From assembly GCA_964486645.1 (NCBI GenBank), contig CAZAOG010000017.1, positions 1-29,961 of the forward strand: a stretch of 29,961 bases of DNA. Reading direction: 5' to 3'. Of this stretch, positions 7,683 to 15,960 are shown piece by piece. The position numbers and the translations under genes were made by a program. The stretch is from GCA-002790365 sp964486645. GTDB taxonomy: Bacteria; Bacteroidota; Ignavibacteria; Ignavibacteriales; Ignavibacteriaceae. A model generated the notes under the pieces. The model was not told the origin of the DNA. It ran no database searches and saw nothing but the letters and a program-made list of their open reading frames with translations. Within the stretch, counting starts at the first letter, position 1. Each line of letters opens with the position of its first letter.

Positions 7683-8420
7683 TCACCAATCCTTCTCTGT
7701 TTTAACCACTTTTGCTTTACGTTTCCTTAACTTTTTTTGTAATTTCTTTTCGTTATTCATTAAAGCGTTAAGTATTTGTTTTGCCTGCTCTTTAGAAATT
7801 TTGTTTTTCTTTTGCTGTGCAGGATTCTGTTTAGGATTACTTTTTTTATCTTGATTGTTCTTTTGGTCTTTATTCTGCTGATCTTTGTCCTTGTTTTTAT
7901 CGTTTTTCTTTTTCTTATCTTTTTTGTTTTTATCCTTGTTCTTGTTGTTTTTATCGTTTTTGTTCTTTTTGCTTTTATTATTTTTCATCTGCTGCAAAGC
8001 ATAGGAAAGATTGTACTTTGTCTCTTTGTCATTTGGATTTAATTTCAGTGCATTCTTATATGCTTCGATACTTTCTTTTAATTTTTTTTGTTTTAAATAA
8101 GAGTTACCGATGTTATGGTAAACTTTTGACTTAAATATTTTATCTTTGCTTGTTAACAAAGCTTTATTAAAAGCGTTGATTGCCTCTTTAAATCTTTTAT
8201 TCTTATAATATGCATCACCAAGGTTAAAATTAGCCTGTAAATTTTTAGGAGATTTGCTGACACCTTTTTTGAAATTGACTTCAGCGTCGTTCATCTTGCC
8301 CTTTTTGTATAAATCGACTCCTTCATTTACAAGCGATCTTGTACTTTGAGCATTTAGCGTAGTGTTAAATGCAATCAAAAGGATTGCGGCATAAATTATA
8401 TTTTGAATTTTGGCACTCAT
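7683..8420 (-). CDS. batC: BatC-like TPR protein with a Lys/Asn/Asp-rich tail
   Basis: This 245-residue protein has a signal peptide (residues 1-24, ending LNAQ), three TPR repeats (about 27-142) and then a low-complexity segment at 146-207, in which about 26 of 62 residues are Lys and 16 are Asn. A conserved-looking end follows, with KISKEQAKQILNALMNNEKK at about 207-226, the short helical element seen in BatC proteins. The tail probably binds partner proteins or a polyanionic surface; this is inference. The operon position between batB (3 bases) and batD (8 bases) agrees with BatC. Confidence 0.85.
   Translation of the reverse strand: MSAKIQNIIYAAILLIAFNTTLNAQSTRSLVNEGVDLYKKGKMNDAEVNFKKGVSKSPKNLQANFNLGDAYYKNKRFKEAINAFNKALLTSKDKIFKSKVYHNIGNSYLKQKKLKESIEAYKNALKLNPNDKETKYNLSYALQQMKNNKSKKNKNDKNNKNKDKNKKDKKKKNDKNKDKDQQNKDQKNNQDKKSNPKQNPAQQKKNKISKEQAKQILNALMNNEKKLQKKLRKRKAKVVKTEKDW
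7800..7985 (-). repeat. Low-complexity coding tract in batC
   Basis: This tract encodes residues 146-207 of BatC using almost only AAA/AAG, AAT/AAC, GAT/GAC and CAA/CAG codons. On the plus strand it is a pyrimidine-rich run of near-repeated units such as TTTTTATCTTT and TTGTTCTTG. Such tracts are prone to slippage, so length may vary between strains. Confidence 0.6.
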
Positions 8421-8423
8421 CTT

Positions 8424-9470
8424 TTATTCGTTTCCTAAATTCAATTTTTTGGTTAAACCGGCAAATAACTTAGATGTTTTATTTGTCATAAAAAATTCGA
8501 TTAAAAGAAGTAAAATAGCCGGAGCCAAAAAATAATAAAAACGGTCTTCGTAATCAGTTACTTTTCTTACACCGAATTCTGTTTTTTCAATTGATGCCAG
8601 GTCTTTGTAAATATCGTCCAATTCGTTTTGATTATTTGAACCCAAATAATATTTACCGTTTGCTTTTTCTGCAATATTTTTTAAAGTAGCTTCATCTAAT
8701 TTAGTTAGAACGGGATTTCCGTTTCTGTCTTTTTTAAAGCCTATTCTGTTTCCGGCAGAATTATAAATCGGTATCAAAACACCGTCGGGCGAGCCGAGAC
8801 CGATTGTATAAATTTTTATTTTATAAGAAACGGCATTTTCGATCGCTTTGTTCAAATCTCCTTCGTGGTCTTCTCCATCGGTTATAATTACAATTGCTTT
8901 TTTGGTGGCGGATTTTAAGTCAAAGGACTTTACGGATAAATTTATTGCATCGGCTATTGCGGTGCCGGGTTGAGGAACAGAGCTTACGTCAACGGCAGAT
9001 AAAAACAAATTAGCCGCCGAATAGTCTGTGGTTAGAGGAAATTGCACGTATGCAGCACCCGAAAAAACAATAAGTCCGATTCTGTCTCCCTTTAATTTAT
9101 TTATAAGGTTAGATATTTGGAACTTGGCCCTTTCCAATCTGTTCGGCTTAATATCCTCAGCCATCATACTCAGCGAAACATCCAAAGCAATATAAACATC
9201 TATTCCGGCTTGTTTAACTTCCTGCACTCTCGTTCCAATTTGAGGATTTGCGGCAGCAATAATTAGAAAAGTGAATGCGGAAATTATTAAAGTCAACTTA
9301 ATCCTGTTCTTTGCTTTGCTGTATGTAGGCAGAATAACCTTTTGCAAAGCAGAATCAGCGAAATTATTTACAGCTTCCTTTCTCCTTCTGCCTGCATACC
9401 AAAACGCAGCAATTAAAACAGGAATTGCAAATAAACCGTATAAATATTCTACATTTTCAAATCTAAACAT
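8424..9470 (-). CDS. batB: BatB-like von Willebrand factor A membrane protein
   Basis: This 348-residue protein has two hydrophobic segments near the N-terminus (about 9-26 and 58-75), a VWA domain (about 88-285) and a C-terminal transmembrane helix (about 310-330). The MIDAS metal site is intact: DVSLS for the DxSxS motif, PGTAI for the Thr and ITDGEDH for the Asp. KPNRLERAKFQI and GDRIGLIVFSG are typical BatA/BatB blocks. The VWA domain probably faces the periplasm and binds partner proteins of the Bat complex. It is separated from batA by 87 non-coding bases, the largest gap in the batA-batE part, but no clear promoter was found there. Confidence 0.9.
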   Translation of the reverse strand: MFRFENVEYLYGLFAIPVLIAAFWYAGRRRKEAVNNFADSALQKVILPTYSKAKNRIKLTLIISAFTFLIIAAANPQIGTRVQEVKQAGIDVYIALDVSLSMMAEDIKPNRLERAKFQISNLINKLKGDRIGLIVFSGAAYVQFPLTTDYSAANLFLSAVDVSSVPQPGTAIADAINLSVKSFDLKSATKKAIVIITDGEDHEGDLNKAIENAVSYKIKIYTIGLGSPDGVLIPIYNSAGNRIGFKKDRNGNPVLTKLDEATLKNIAEKANGKYYLGSNNQNELDDIYKDLASIEKTEFGVRKVTDYEDRFYYFLAPAILLLLIEFFMTNKTSKLFAGLTKKLNLGNE

Positions 9471-9557
9471 ATGTTTTTATACTTTAATGTATTCCGCTAA
9501 GTTTCTGAATAATTTACTTATGTTACGCATTATTTTAAATTTTACAGCCACAATTTA

Positions 9558-10553
9558 TTACGGTATCGGTCTGAATACCGAACGTGACAGCCCTACATCA
9601 AGCAAAAGGAATATCAGACCAATACTCAACCAACTACCGAACATCTCCTTTGCATTACGGTAAGACGTCACTTCTATTTTTGTTTTTTCCAATTTGTCAA
9701 TTTGGTTATAAATATTTTTTAATGCTCTCGTGCTTGTTGCTCTAAAGTACTGTCCGCCCGTTTCCTCAGCTATTTTTCGAAGCATATTTTCATCAATGTT
9801 TACAGGCACCATTTGCGTTCTTATGCCGAACGGCGTTTGTACCGGATAAGGCGCTTCTCCTCTTGTACCCACACCAACAGTATAAATTCTAATTCCGAAT
9901 GTTTTTGCAATTTGAGCCGCCGACATCGGATCGACCTCTCCGGCGTTGTTCATCCCGTCCGTAAGCAAAATAATAATTTTACTTTTCGACTTACTGTTTC
10001 TCAGCCTATTGACGCCGTTAGCAATAGCATTTCCTATAGCGGTTCCGTCTTCAATCATTCCGGTTTTAACTTGGCTTAAAAGATTTTTAAGAACGTTATA
10101 ATCAATAGTAAGCGGACCTTGAGTAAAAGCATCGCGGGAGAAAATAACAAGACCTATTCTGTCGGAAGTTCTTTCATTTATAAAATTTTTAATAACATTT
10201 TTAGCCGCTTCCAATCTATTGGGTTTTAAGTCTTGGGCAAGCATACTGCCGGAAATGTCCAAATCCATAACAATATCAATTCCTTCGGTGTAAACATTTT
10301 GTCCGCTTGAAAATGTTTGCGGTCTTGCCAAAGCAATTATTAGCGCAGCTATTGACAGCACGCGAAGTATAAGGGGTAAATGTCTGAATTTTTCTTTCCA
10401 GTTTTTCGGAATTCCGTTCACAATTTTCAGAGAGGAATATACAATCGAAGGCTGTTCTTTTTTACCTTTTTTAAAATACCAGTAAATCATAAATGGTATT
10501 AAAATTAAAAAATACAAAATCCACGGATAGGCAAAAGTTACTTCCTTAAACAT
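9558..10553 (-). CDS. batA: BatA-like von Willebrand factor A membrane protein
   Basis: This 331-residue VWA protein has N-terminal hydrophobic segments (about 10-25 and 60-77), a VWA domain (about 90-285) with an intact MIDAS (DISGS, DGTAI, LTDGMNN) and a C-terminal transmembrane helix (about 305-323). It is a paralogue of BatB. KPNRLEAAKNVIKNF and DRIGLVIFSRDAF are shared blocks. Its start overlaps the end of the preceding gene by 8 bases, which indicates translational coupling. BatA and BatB are thought to form a membrane complex; the sequence does not show the binding partner. Confidence 0.9.
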   Translation of the reverse strand: MFKEVTFAYPWILYFLILIPFMIYWYFKKGKKEQPSIVYSSLKIVNGIPKNWKEKFRHLPLILRVLSIAALIIALARPQTFSSGQNVYTEGIDIVMDLDISGSMLAQDLKPNRLEAAKNVIKNFINERTSDRIGLVIFSRDAFTQGPLTIDYNVLKNLLSQVKTGMIEDGTAIGNAIANGVNRLRNSKSKSKIIILLTDGMNNAGEVDPMSAAQIAKTFGIRIYTVGVGTRGEAPYPVQTPFGIRTQMVPVNIDENMLRKIAEETGGQYFRATSTRALKNIYNQIDKLEKTKIEVTSYRNAKEMFGSWLSIGLIFLLLDVGLSRSVFRPIP

Positions 10554-11544
10554 GGCCGGTCTCCTCTGCTTTCACCTCATTTATAATTTTTGTTTTATTT
10601 ACAATCTCTTCCGCCTGCATCATCATTTCTTCGTTAACGGATTTTAACGGAACAAATTTGGCAAATTTTACCAAGTCGGCGTTCGTTAAAAAGTTTTTTA
10701 CCGTGGTTAAAATAACTTCCGCTTCTTTGTTCTTGTTTAATTTGCTCAATGTTTCGGCGGTAGTCATTTCCAAAGCGGGCAGGTTAAATCTTTCTTCAAA
10801 ATAGACTCTTATTATTTCCGTAATTCTGGAGTGATATTCCTTTACCAAACCCTGCTGCCATAATTGTTCTTCTCTTAACTTCCTTAACCGGTTTAATGCC
10901 GTTATATGAGGGGGAAGTTTAATTATTTTTTCCTCATCCGCCAATCCCGATTTTTTCTTTTTGTATCTCAAATAAAAATAAATTATCGTTCCTATTACAA
11001 CAAGCGCAATCAAAATCCAAAGCAACAATTCTTTCCAATTGTACGGAATTTTCAGCGGGTCTTTTACGTCTTTTATATCTTTCTTCAAATCCACTTCAAC
11101 AAGATTAACTCTGAAGCTTACGGGATTAGTTTTTAAAACTCGTACTTTGGGATTTTTTAATAACTCTCCTTCACTCAAGTTTGATAATTTTGAATCGGAA
11201 GTATCTTTGCCTATTAAATAAAAAAGATTAATTGAGGGTATTGTAACGCTGCCGGAGTCATACTTTGCAAATGTGAAATTAAATTTACTTATTTTTTTTC
11301 CGTCTTTTTCCATAAGAGTCGGTTCTTCACTCCCAAGTATTTCCAAACCTTTCAAACTGTCGGTAACAGATGGTCGGAGCAACTTTATGTCTTTGGAATA
11401 TTCGGCGGAAATTGTGAAATGAATTAAATCGCCGATTAAATATTGAGAAGAATCAACTTTTGCATCAACGGAAATAGTTTGTGCATTTACAAGAGTTGAT
11501 ACGGATGAAAAATAAATAAAGAATAATACGATAATTTTTTTCAC
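10546..11544 (-). CDS. BatD-like single-pass membrane protein of the bat operon
   Basis: This 332-residue protein starts at GTG, which overlaps the DUF58 stop as GTGA, so the two are probably translationally coupled. It has a signal peptide (residues 1-21, ending VNAQ), a beta-rich extracytoplasmic domain (about 22-165), one transmembrane helix (about 173-192), a basic stop-transfer stretch (RYKKKK) and a cytoplasmic helical domain (about 205-332) with LRKLREEQLWQQGLVKEYH. The layout resembles a short BatD, and genes of this kind are known between the DUF58 gene and batA in Bacteroidota. The cytoplasmic domain may contact MoxR or the DUF58 protein. No enzymatic motif is seen. Confidence 0.7.
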   Translation of the reverse strand: MKKIIVLFFIYFSSVSTLVNAQTISVDAKVDSSQYLIGDLIHFTISAEYSKDIKLLRPSVTDSLKGLEILGSEEPTLMEKDGKKISKFNFTFAKYDSGSVTIPSINLFYLIGKDTSDSKLSNLSEGELLKNPKVRVLKTNPVSFRVNLVEVDLKKDIKDVKDPLKIPYNWKELLLWILIALVVIGTIIYFYLRYKKKKSGLADEEKIIKLPPHITALNRLRKLREEQLWQQGLVKEYHSRITEIIRVYFEERFNLPALEMTTAETLSKLNKNKEAEVILTTVKNFLTNADLVKFAKFVPLKSVNEEMMMQAEEIVNKTKIINEVKAEETGHV

Positions 11545-12416
11545 AGTCTGTTCCCTCGCATTTTAAAAAACTGAACAAGGGGTTTTACATAGTCTTCGCC
11601 GGTATCTATTTCAATGCTGTCCAACCGGCTTGAAAGAAACAAGTTTTTTCGTTTAGTTTCGTAATCTTTATTTAATTTTTTAATTAATTCGTGCACTACT
11701 TTACTGCTTGTATCCAACCATCTTTGCTGCCCTGTTTCGGCATCAAACAATTTAACAAGTCCCATTCGGGGAATTTCTTTTTCTCTTCTGTCGGATAAAA
11801 CGACTCCTATTAAATCGTGTTTTTTGCCTACAATTTTTAAAATCTTTTCGTAGCCTTCATCCATAAAATCCGAGATTAAGAAAGCAATGCTTCTTTTCTT
11901 TATCGAATTATTAAAATATTGAAGAGCCGTATCAATGTCTGTTGTTTTGCCTTCGGGTTCAAAAGAAAGTACTTCGCGGATTATTCTAAGCACGTGTTTT
12001 CTTCCTTTTCTCGGAGGAACAAATTTTTCTATTTTATCCGTAAATAAAATCAGTCCTACTTTATCGTTGTTTTTCAAAGCCGAAAAGGCGAGGATCGAAC
12101 TTAGTTCGGCGGCAATTTGCTGTTTGGTTTTGTTGATAGTACCAAAACTCAAAGAACCGCTTAAATCAATAATCAGCATAACCGTAAGTTCTCTTTCCTC
12201 TTCAAAAACTTTAATGTACGGGTGTCCGAAACGGGCAGTTACATTCCAGTCTATGCTTCTTATATCGTCGCCTATTTGATACTCGCGGACTTCCGAGAAC
12301 TCCATTCCTCTTCCTTTAAAAACGGAATGGTACTCTCCGGAAAATACGTGGTTAACCAAACCCTTCGTTTTTATTTCTATTTGTCTAACTTGTTTTAAAA
12401 GTTCTCGTGTTTCCAT
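11541..12416 (-). CDS. DUF58 / VWA-like cytoplasmic protein of the MoxR-Bat module
   Basis: This 291-residue protein carries the DUF58 signature (REYQIGDDIRSIDWNVTAR, about residues 45-63), followed by a VWA-like domain with DLSGS at the MIDAS position. The region FLISDFMDEGYE supplies the later acidic residues. It has no transmembrane segment, unlike BatA and BatB, so it is probably cytoplasmic or peripheral. DUF58 proteins nearly always follow a MoxR ATPase gene, as here, and are thought to be its client or adaptor. It is 72 bases after moxR. Confidence 0.88.
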   Translation of the reverse strand: METRELLKQVRQIEIKTKGLVNHVFSGEYHSVFKGRGMEFSEVREYQIGDDIRSIDWNVTARFGHPYIKVFEEERELTVMLIIDLSGSLSFGTINKTKQQIAAELSSILAFSALKNNDKVGLILFTDKIEKFVPPRKGRKHVLRIIREVLSFEPEGKTTDIDTALQYFNNSIKKRSIAFLISDFMDEGYEKILKIVGKKHDLIGVVLSDRREKEIPRMGLVKLFDAETGQQRWLDTSSKVVHELIKKLNKDYETKRKNLFLSSRLDSIEIDTGEDYVKPLVQFFKMRGNRL

Positions 12417-12488
12417 TTATACTTAAAATAGATTTTTTAATGTTGAAGAAATAGATTGTAATATTTTCAAAAGGCAAATATTCAACTA

Positions 12489-13472
12489 TTACGGCACTTC
12501 CACTTTATTCAATATTTCTTCGATTACATTTTCGGAAGTTATTTCTTCGGCTTCCGCTTCGTATGTAACCGCAATTCTGTGTCTCAGTACATCCTGACAA
12601 ATTCCTCTTACATCTTCGGGAATTACATAACCTCTTCTTTTAATAAATGCCATGGCTTTTGCCCCCAAAGCAAGGTTTATCGATGCTCTCGGAGAAGCTC
12701 CGTAGTTTATTAACTCGGCTAAATTATCCAATCCGTATTCTTTCGGATTACGCGAGGCAAAAACTATATCTAAAATGTAGCGTTCGATTTTTTCGTCGGT
12801 GTACACTTGGTGCAAAACTTTTCGTGCGTTTAATATATCTTCGGTTTTTACAACCGGATTTATTTGCGGTGTTTCGGCCGATACGTTTTGTCTTAAAATA
12901 CTCAGTTCTTCATCTTTATTGGGATAAGTTATTTTAACTTTTAACATGAATCTGTCTACCTGAGCTTCGGGTAGGGGATATGTTCCTTCCTGTTCAATAG
13001 GATTTTGAGTTGCCAAAACCAAAAACGGTTCCTCAAGTTTAAAGGTTTCTTGGCCGATTGTAATTTGTTTTTCCTGCATTGCTTCCAACAAAGCACTCTG
13101 TACTTTTGCCGGCGCTCTGTTTATTTCATCGGCTAAAATGAAATTGGCGAATATCGGACCCTTTTTAATTTTAAATTCTCCGTCCTTTTGGTTGTAAATC
13201 ATTGTACCGATTAAATCCGCAGGTAAAAGGTCGGGGGTGAATTGTATTCTTTGAAATTTTGCCTCCATTGCGGAAGAAAGAGATTTTATCGCAAGAGTTT
13301 TTGCAAGCCCGGGCACTCCTTCCAATAGTACATGCCCGTTGCTAAGAAGTCCGATTATTAGTTTTTCAATCATGTCGAACTGCCCTATAATGGCTTTGCC
13401 TATTTCTTGTTTCAGCGACTCAATGAAAGCACTCTCTTGTTTGATTTTTTCATTAATTACACTAATATCCAC
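12489..13472 (-). CDS. MoxR family AAA+ ATPase
   Basis: This 327-residue ATPase is likely a chaperone-like remodeller that assembles or activates the VWA proteins encoded downstream. Walker A is GVPGLAKT at residues 52-59. Walker B is in LADEINRA near 112-119. The sensor 1 region is ATQNPIEQEGTYPLPEAQ, with DRFMLK after it, all typical of MoxR. Length is standard. It is the first gene of the bat operon. The 192-base region upstream, divergent with the propeller-protein gene, must hold its promoter, but I saw no strong match there. Confidence 0.93.
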   Translation of the reverse strand: MDISVINEKIKQESAFIESLKQEIGKAIIGQFDMIEKLIIGLLSNGHVLLEGVPGLAKTLAIKSLSSAMEAKFQRIQFTPDLLPADLIGTMIYNQKDGEFKIKKGPIFANFILADEINRAPAKVQSALLEAMQEKQITIGQETFKLEEPFLVLATQNPIEQEGTYPLPEAQVDRFMLKVKITYPNKDEELSILRQNVSAETPQINPVVKTEDILNARKVLHQVYTDEKIERYILDIVFASRNPKEYGLDNLAELINYGASPRASINLALGAKAMAFIKRRGYVIPEDVRGICQDVLRHRIAVTYEAEAEEITSENVIEEILNKVEVP

Positions 13473-13664
13473 AATTGAACCTCATATTTAATTTTTTAAT
13501 GCGATTACTTATTGAAAAATAATAAGATTAGACAATGTAAAGCTTAAAAATGTTTCCGATTCATATCAAAATGCTTTTGTCATTCAGATTATTTAATAAA
13601 AACTTTTTGGAACTATATCAATTTTATATATTTATAAAGCATTTGATAAAATATATTATCTCTT

Positions 13665-15431
13665 ATGAAAAGAATATTTACAATTTTAATATTAATTATA
13701 ACAACTGTCTTTAATCTCCATTCGCAAAGTTACAAATTTGCTCTCTTTAATAACATTAAAATAAGCACGGATAGTTCTGCTAATTTACTCAAGGAAAAAA
13801 TTAAATCACTAAACGATAATCCCGAGTTTGAATTCATCATAATCCGCGGTAATTTAACTTCGCACGGTTACGCCGACGAATTAGACCTTGTTAAATCTAT
13901 CTTTAACAACGGCAAAATACCCTATTATATTTTACCGGGTTCAAACGATATTGAAAAAAGTCGGTCATTCGGTGCAGATTATAAATTGAATTTCCTTAAA
14001 AAGAGTTTTGCTTTTGAAAAGGACAGTATTTTTCACATAGGAATTAGAGGAATCGAATACGAGTTAGGCAACGGTTTTCACTTACCGCCGGAAGAAATTA
14101 AGAGATTAAAAAAAGTCAGAGATAATATTCCGACAAACAAATTGATTTTATTATATCCTAACTATCCCCTTCAGCAAGCTGACAACGGCCGGCAAATTAA
14201 AAACATTTTTGCCGGAAGAAAATTGTTTATTATCGAACCTACGAAAGAATCAAACAGCTATATTTTAACAATACAAAACGATTCGGTTTATTCCGCGAAT
14301 AATTTATTGGACTCATCATCGGTTAATTTACAAATAGAAGAGAAAATCTTTGAACCTATAGATTCAACCGGATTTATTGATTATTCCGATTTAGAAGATG
14401 AAAAAATATTGAAATTAAAGGCAAACGTTATATGGCAAAATAATTTGGAAACAGAAACACCAAATAACGTTTTGATTTCAAAAGATAATTTGTTTGTTGT
14501 AAGCAGAAGCGGAGTAATTTACAATTTAGACCTTAAAAACAATATAAAATGGACTCGTGATTTAGATGAAATAGTTATAAGCAAGCCTATAATTATAAAA
14601 GATATTTTAGTAGTTGCAACGGCTGAAGGCGATTTACTCACCATAAGAGCAAGCACGGGCGAAGTAATACAGAGTATCGGCATTGACGATGCATTAACAA
14701 CTCGGGTATTAAAAACCAAAATAAATTATTACGGAGAAGAAACGGACGCGGTTATTGTCGGTTCCGGCAGCGGAACATTTTACTGCTATACTTTGAAAAA
14801 ATTAGAATTGGTTTGGAGCAACGTTTTTTCCGAGGATAAAATTGTTACGGAGCCTTTGTCCGTAAAACACAGAATAATTTTCGGCAGTAAAGACGGTTAT
14901 CTTTATTCTTTTGATGAAAGAACAGGCGTGCTTTACTGGAAATGGAAACCTGAAAAAGTGAAAAGTCAAATAGTTGATTTTTCTAATCCCGTTAGTGACG
15001 GTAGGAATATTTTTGTTTCAACATCAGAAGGAATTATTTATAAAATTGACCTTTTATTGGGCACAACACTTTGGAAAACGGATAAATACAAAGCAAGTTT
15101 TTCATTGGGATTATCATCGACCGGAAAAACCGTAATTACAAAAACAACGGACGGTAAGATTATTTTGCTGTACTCCAAAACAGGTAAAAAGTACGGAGGC
15201 ATAAAATTAAAATTACGTAAAGACTTTGTAAAACACACACCGATAGAATGGAATAGAAATTTTATTGTTTCCTCTGATGTAGGGAAAGTTTATTTAATTG
15301 ATAAAAAATACAAATACAAGCCGCTGTTTTTCTTGGGCGATGCTGCTTTGAATTCAGTACAAAAAGTAAATGACAATACTTTTATTGTATCTAACATTGA
15401 CGGAAACATAGTTTTGTTTTCACTGCGGTAG
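13665..15431 (+). CDS. Secreted PQQ-like beta-propeller protein with a degenerate metallophosphoesterase domain
   Basis: This 588-residue protein has a signal peptide (residues 1-20, ending LHSQ). Residues about 22-220 follow the order of a calcineurin-like phosphoesterase domain, but its metal ligands are changed. The usual GD is RGN at 61-63, the usual PGNHD is PGSND at 91-95, no DxH is visible near 25-32, and no GHxH is seen later. Residues about 245-588 form repeated PQQ/WD-like blades such as LFVVSRSGVIYNLD, RIIFGSKDGYLYSFDERTG and IFVSTSEGIIYKID, with Trp-containing blade ends (VIWQNNL, LYWKWK, TLWKTD). It is probably a periplasmic or surface binding or scaffold protein without phosphatase activity. 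It is monocistronic, divergent from moxR. Confidence 0.75.
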   Translation: MKRIFTILILIITTVFNLHSQSYKFALFNNIKISTDSSANLLKEKIKSLNDNPEFEFIIIRGNLTSHGYADELDLVKSIFNNGKIPYYILPGSNDIEKSRSFGADYKLNFLKKSFAFEKDSIFHIGIRGIEYELGNGFHLPPEEIKRLKKVRDNIPTNKLILLYPNYPLQQADNGRQIKNIFAGRKLFIIEPTKESNSYILTIQNDSVYSANNLLDSSSVNLQIEEKIFEPIDSTGFIDYSDLEDEKILKLKANVIWQNNLETETPNNVLISKDNLFVVSRSGVIYNLDLKNNIKWTRDLDEIVISKPIIIKDILVVATAEGDLLTIRASTGEVIQSIGIDDALTTRVLKTKINYYGEETDAVIVGSGSGTFYCYTLKKLELVWSNVFSEDKIVTEPLSVKHRIIFGSKDGYLYSFDERTGVLYWKWKPEKVKSQIVDFSNPVSDGRNIFVSTSEGIIYKIDLLLGTTLWKTDKYKASFSLGLSSTGKTVITKTTDGKIILLYSKTGKKYGGIKLKLRKDFVKHTPIEWNRNFIVSSDVGKVYLIDKKYKYKPLFFLGDAALNSVQKVNDNTFIVSNIDGNIVLFSLR

Positions 15432-15481
15432 GGATAAAACAAAGTAACAAAGCACACCGGAAAACGCAAACACAAGCCCGC

Positions 15482-15889
15482 TCACTCACACCCATCCGAC
15501 AATGAAGCGTGCTGCTTTATCCAACTTTCTATTGTTTTCAGCACACCATTCATATTCTTTTTAACATCCGAATCATTAAACCTTAAAAATTTTATCCCAA
15601 GATTTTCCAATCTTTTTTGTCTGATCTTATCATATTTTTCTTTACCAACGTGACTACTGCCGTCTATCTCAATAGCGGGCATTAATTCGTTGCAGAAAAA
15701 ATCGACAATATAGTTATCGAGTGGTTTTTGCCTGTGAAAATCGAAACCGCACATTTGTTTGCCTTTAAGATACTTCCACAGCAACACCTCGGAAAGTGTG
15801 CTGTTGTTACGCAAGTATCTTGCTTTTTCTTTCAGTGCCGGATTATAAGGGATTGTCTTTCTTCTTTTTACAGAAGGTTTTTTTCTCAT
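15482..15889 (-). CDS. DUF559 (Vsr-like) endonuclease-domain protein
   Basis: This 135-residue protein matches the DUF559 domain, a small PD-(D/E)XK fold related to very-short-patch-repair nucleases. Typical blocks are RNNSTLSEVLLWKYLK (28-43), FHRQKPLDNYIVDFFC (51-66) with Asp 63, and the EIDGSSH stretch (74-80) supplying Glu 74, Asp 76 and His 80. A YDKIRQKRLENLGI helix follows and RFNDSDV closes the fold. These genes are common as single accessory genes in FCB bacteria and their cellular role is unknown. It converges on the propeller-protein gene with about 50 bases between the stops, and has no partner gene nearby. Confidence 0.85.
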   Translation of the reverse strand: MRKKPSVKRRKTIPYNPALKEKARYLRNNSTLSEVLLWKYLKGKQMCGFDFHRQKPLDNYIVDFFCNELMPAIEIDGSSHVGKEKYDKIRQKRLENLGIKFLRFNDSDVKKNMNGVLKTIESWIKQHASLSDGCE

Positions 15890-15960
15890 TTTCAGCCGCA
15901 GTTATAAATTACTCCATAAAAGAATAAGAAAAACAAGTAGAAAATTATAATTACTTCTGC

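Noticed and set aside
7776..8042. Hydrophobic plus-strand frame that looks like a membrane peptide
   Set aside because: It is the antisense of the lysine-rich BatC tail; AAA/AAG codons read backwards give Phe and Leu.
9271..9663. Plus-strand open frame of 130 codons across the batB-batA gap
   Set aside because: It is antisense to both VWA genes, has no start signal or family resemblance, and is a shadow frame.
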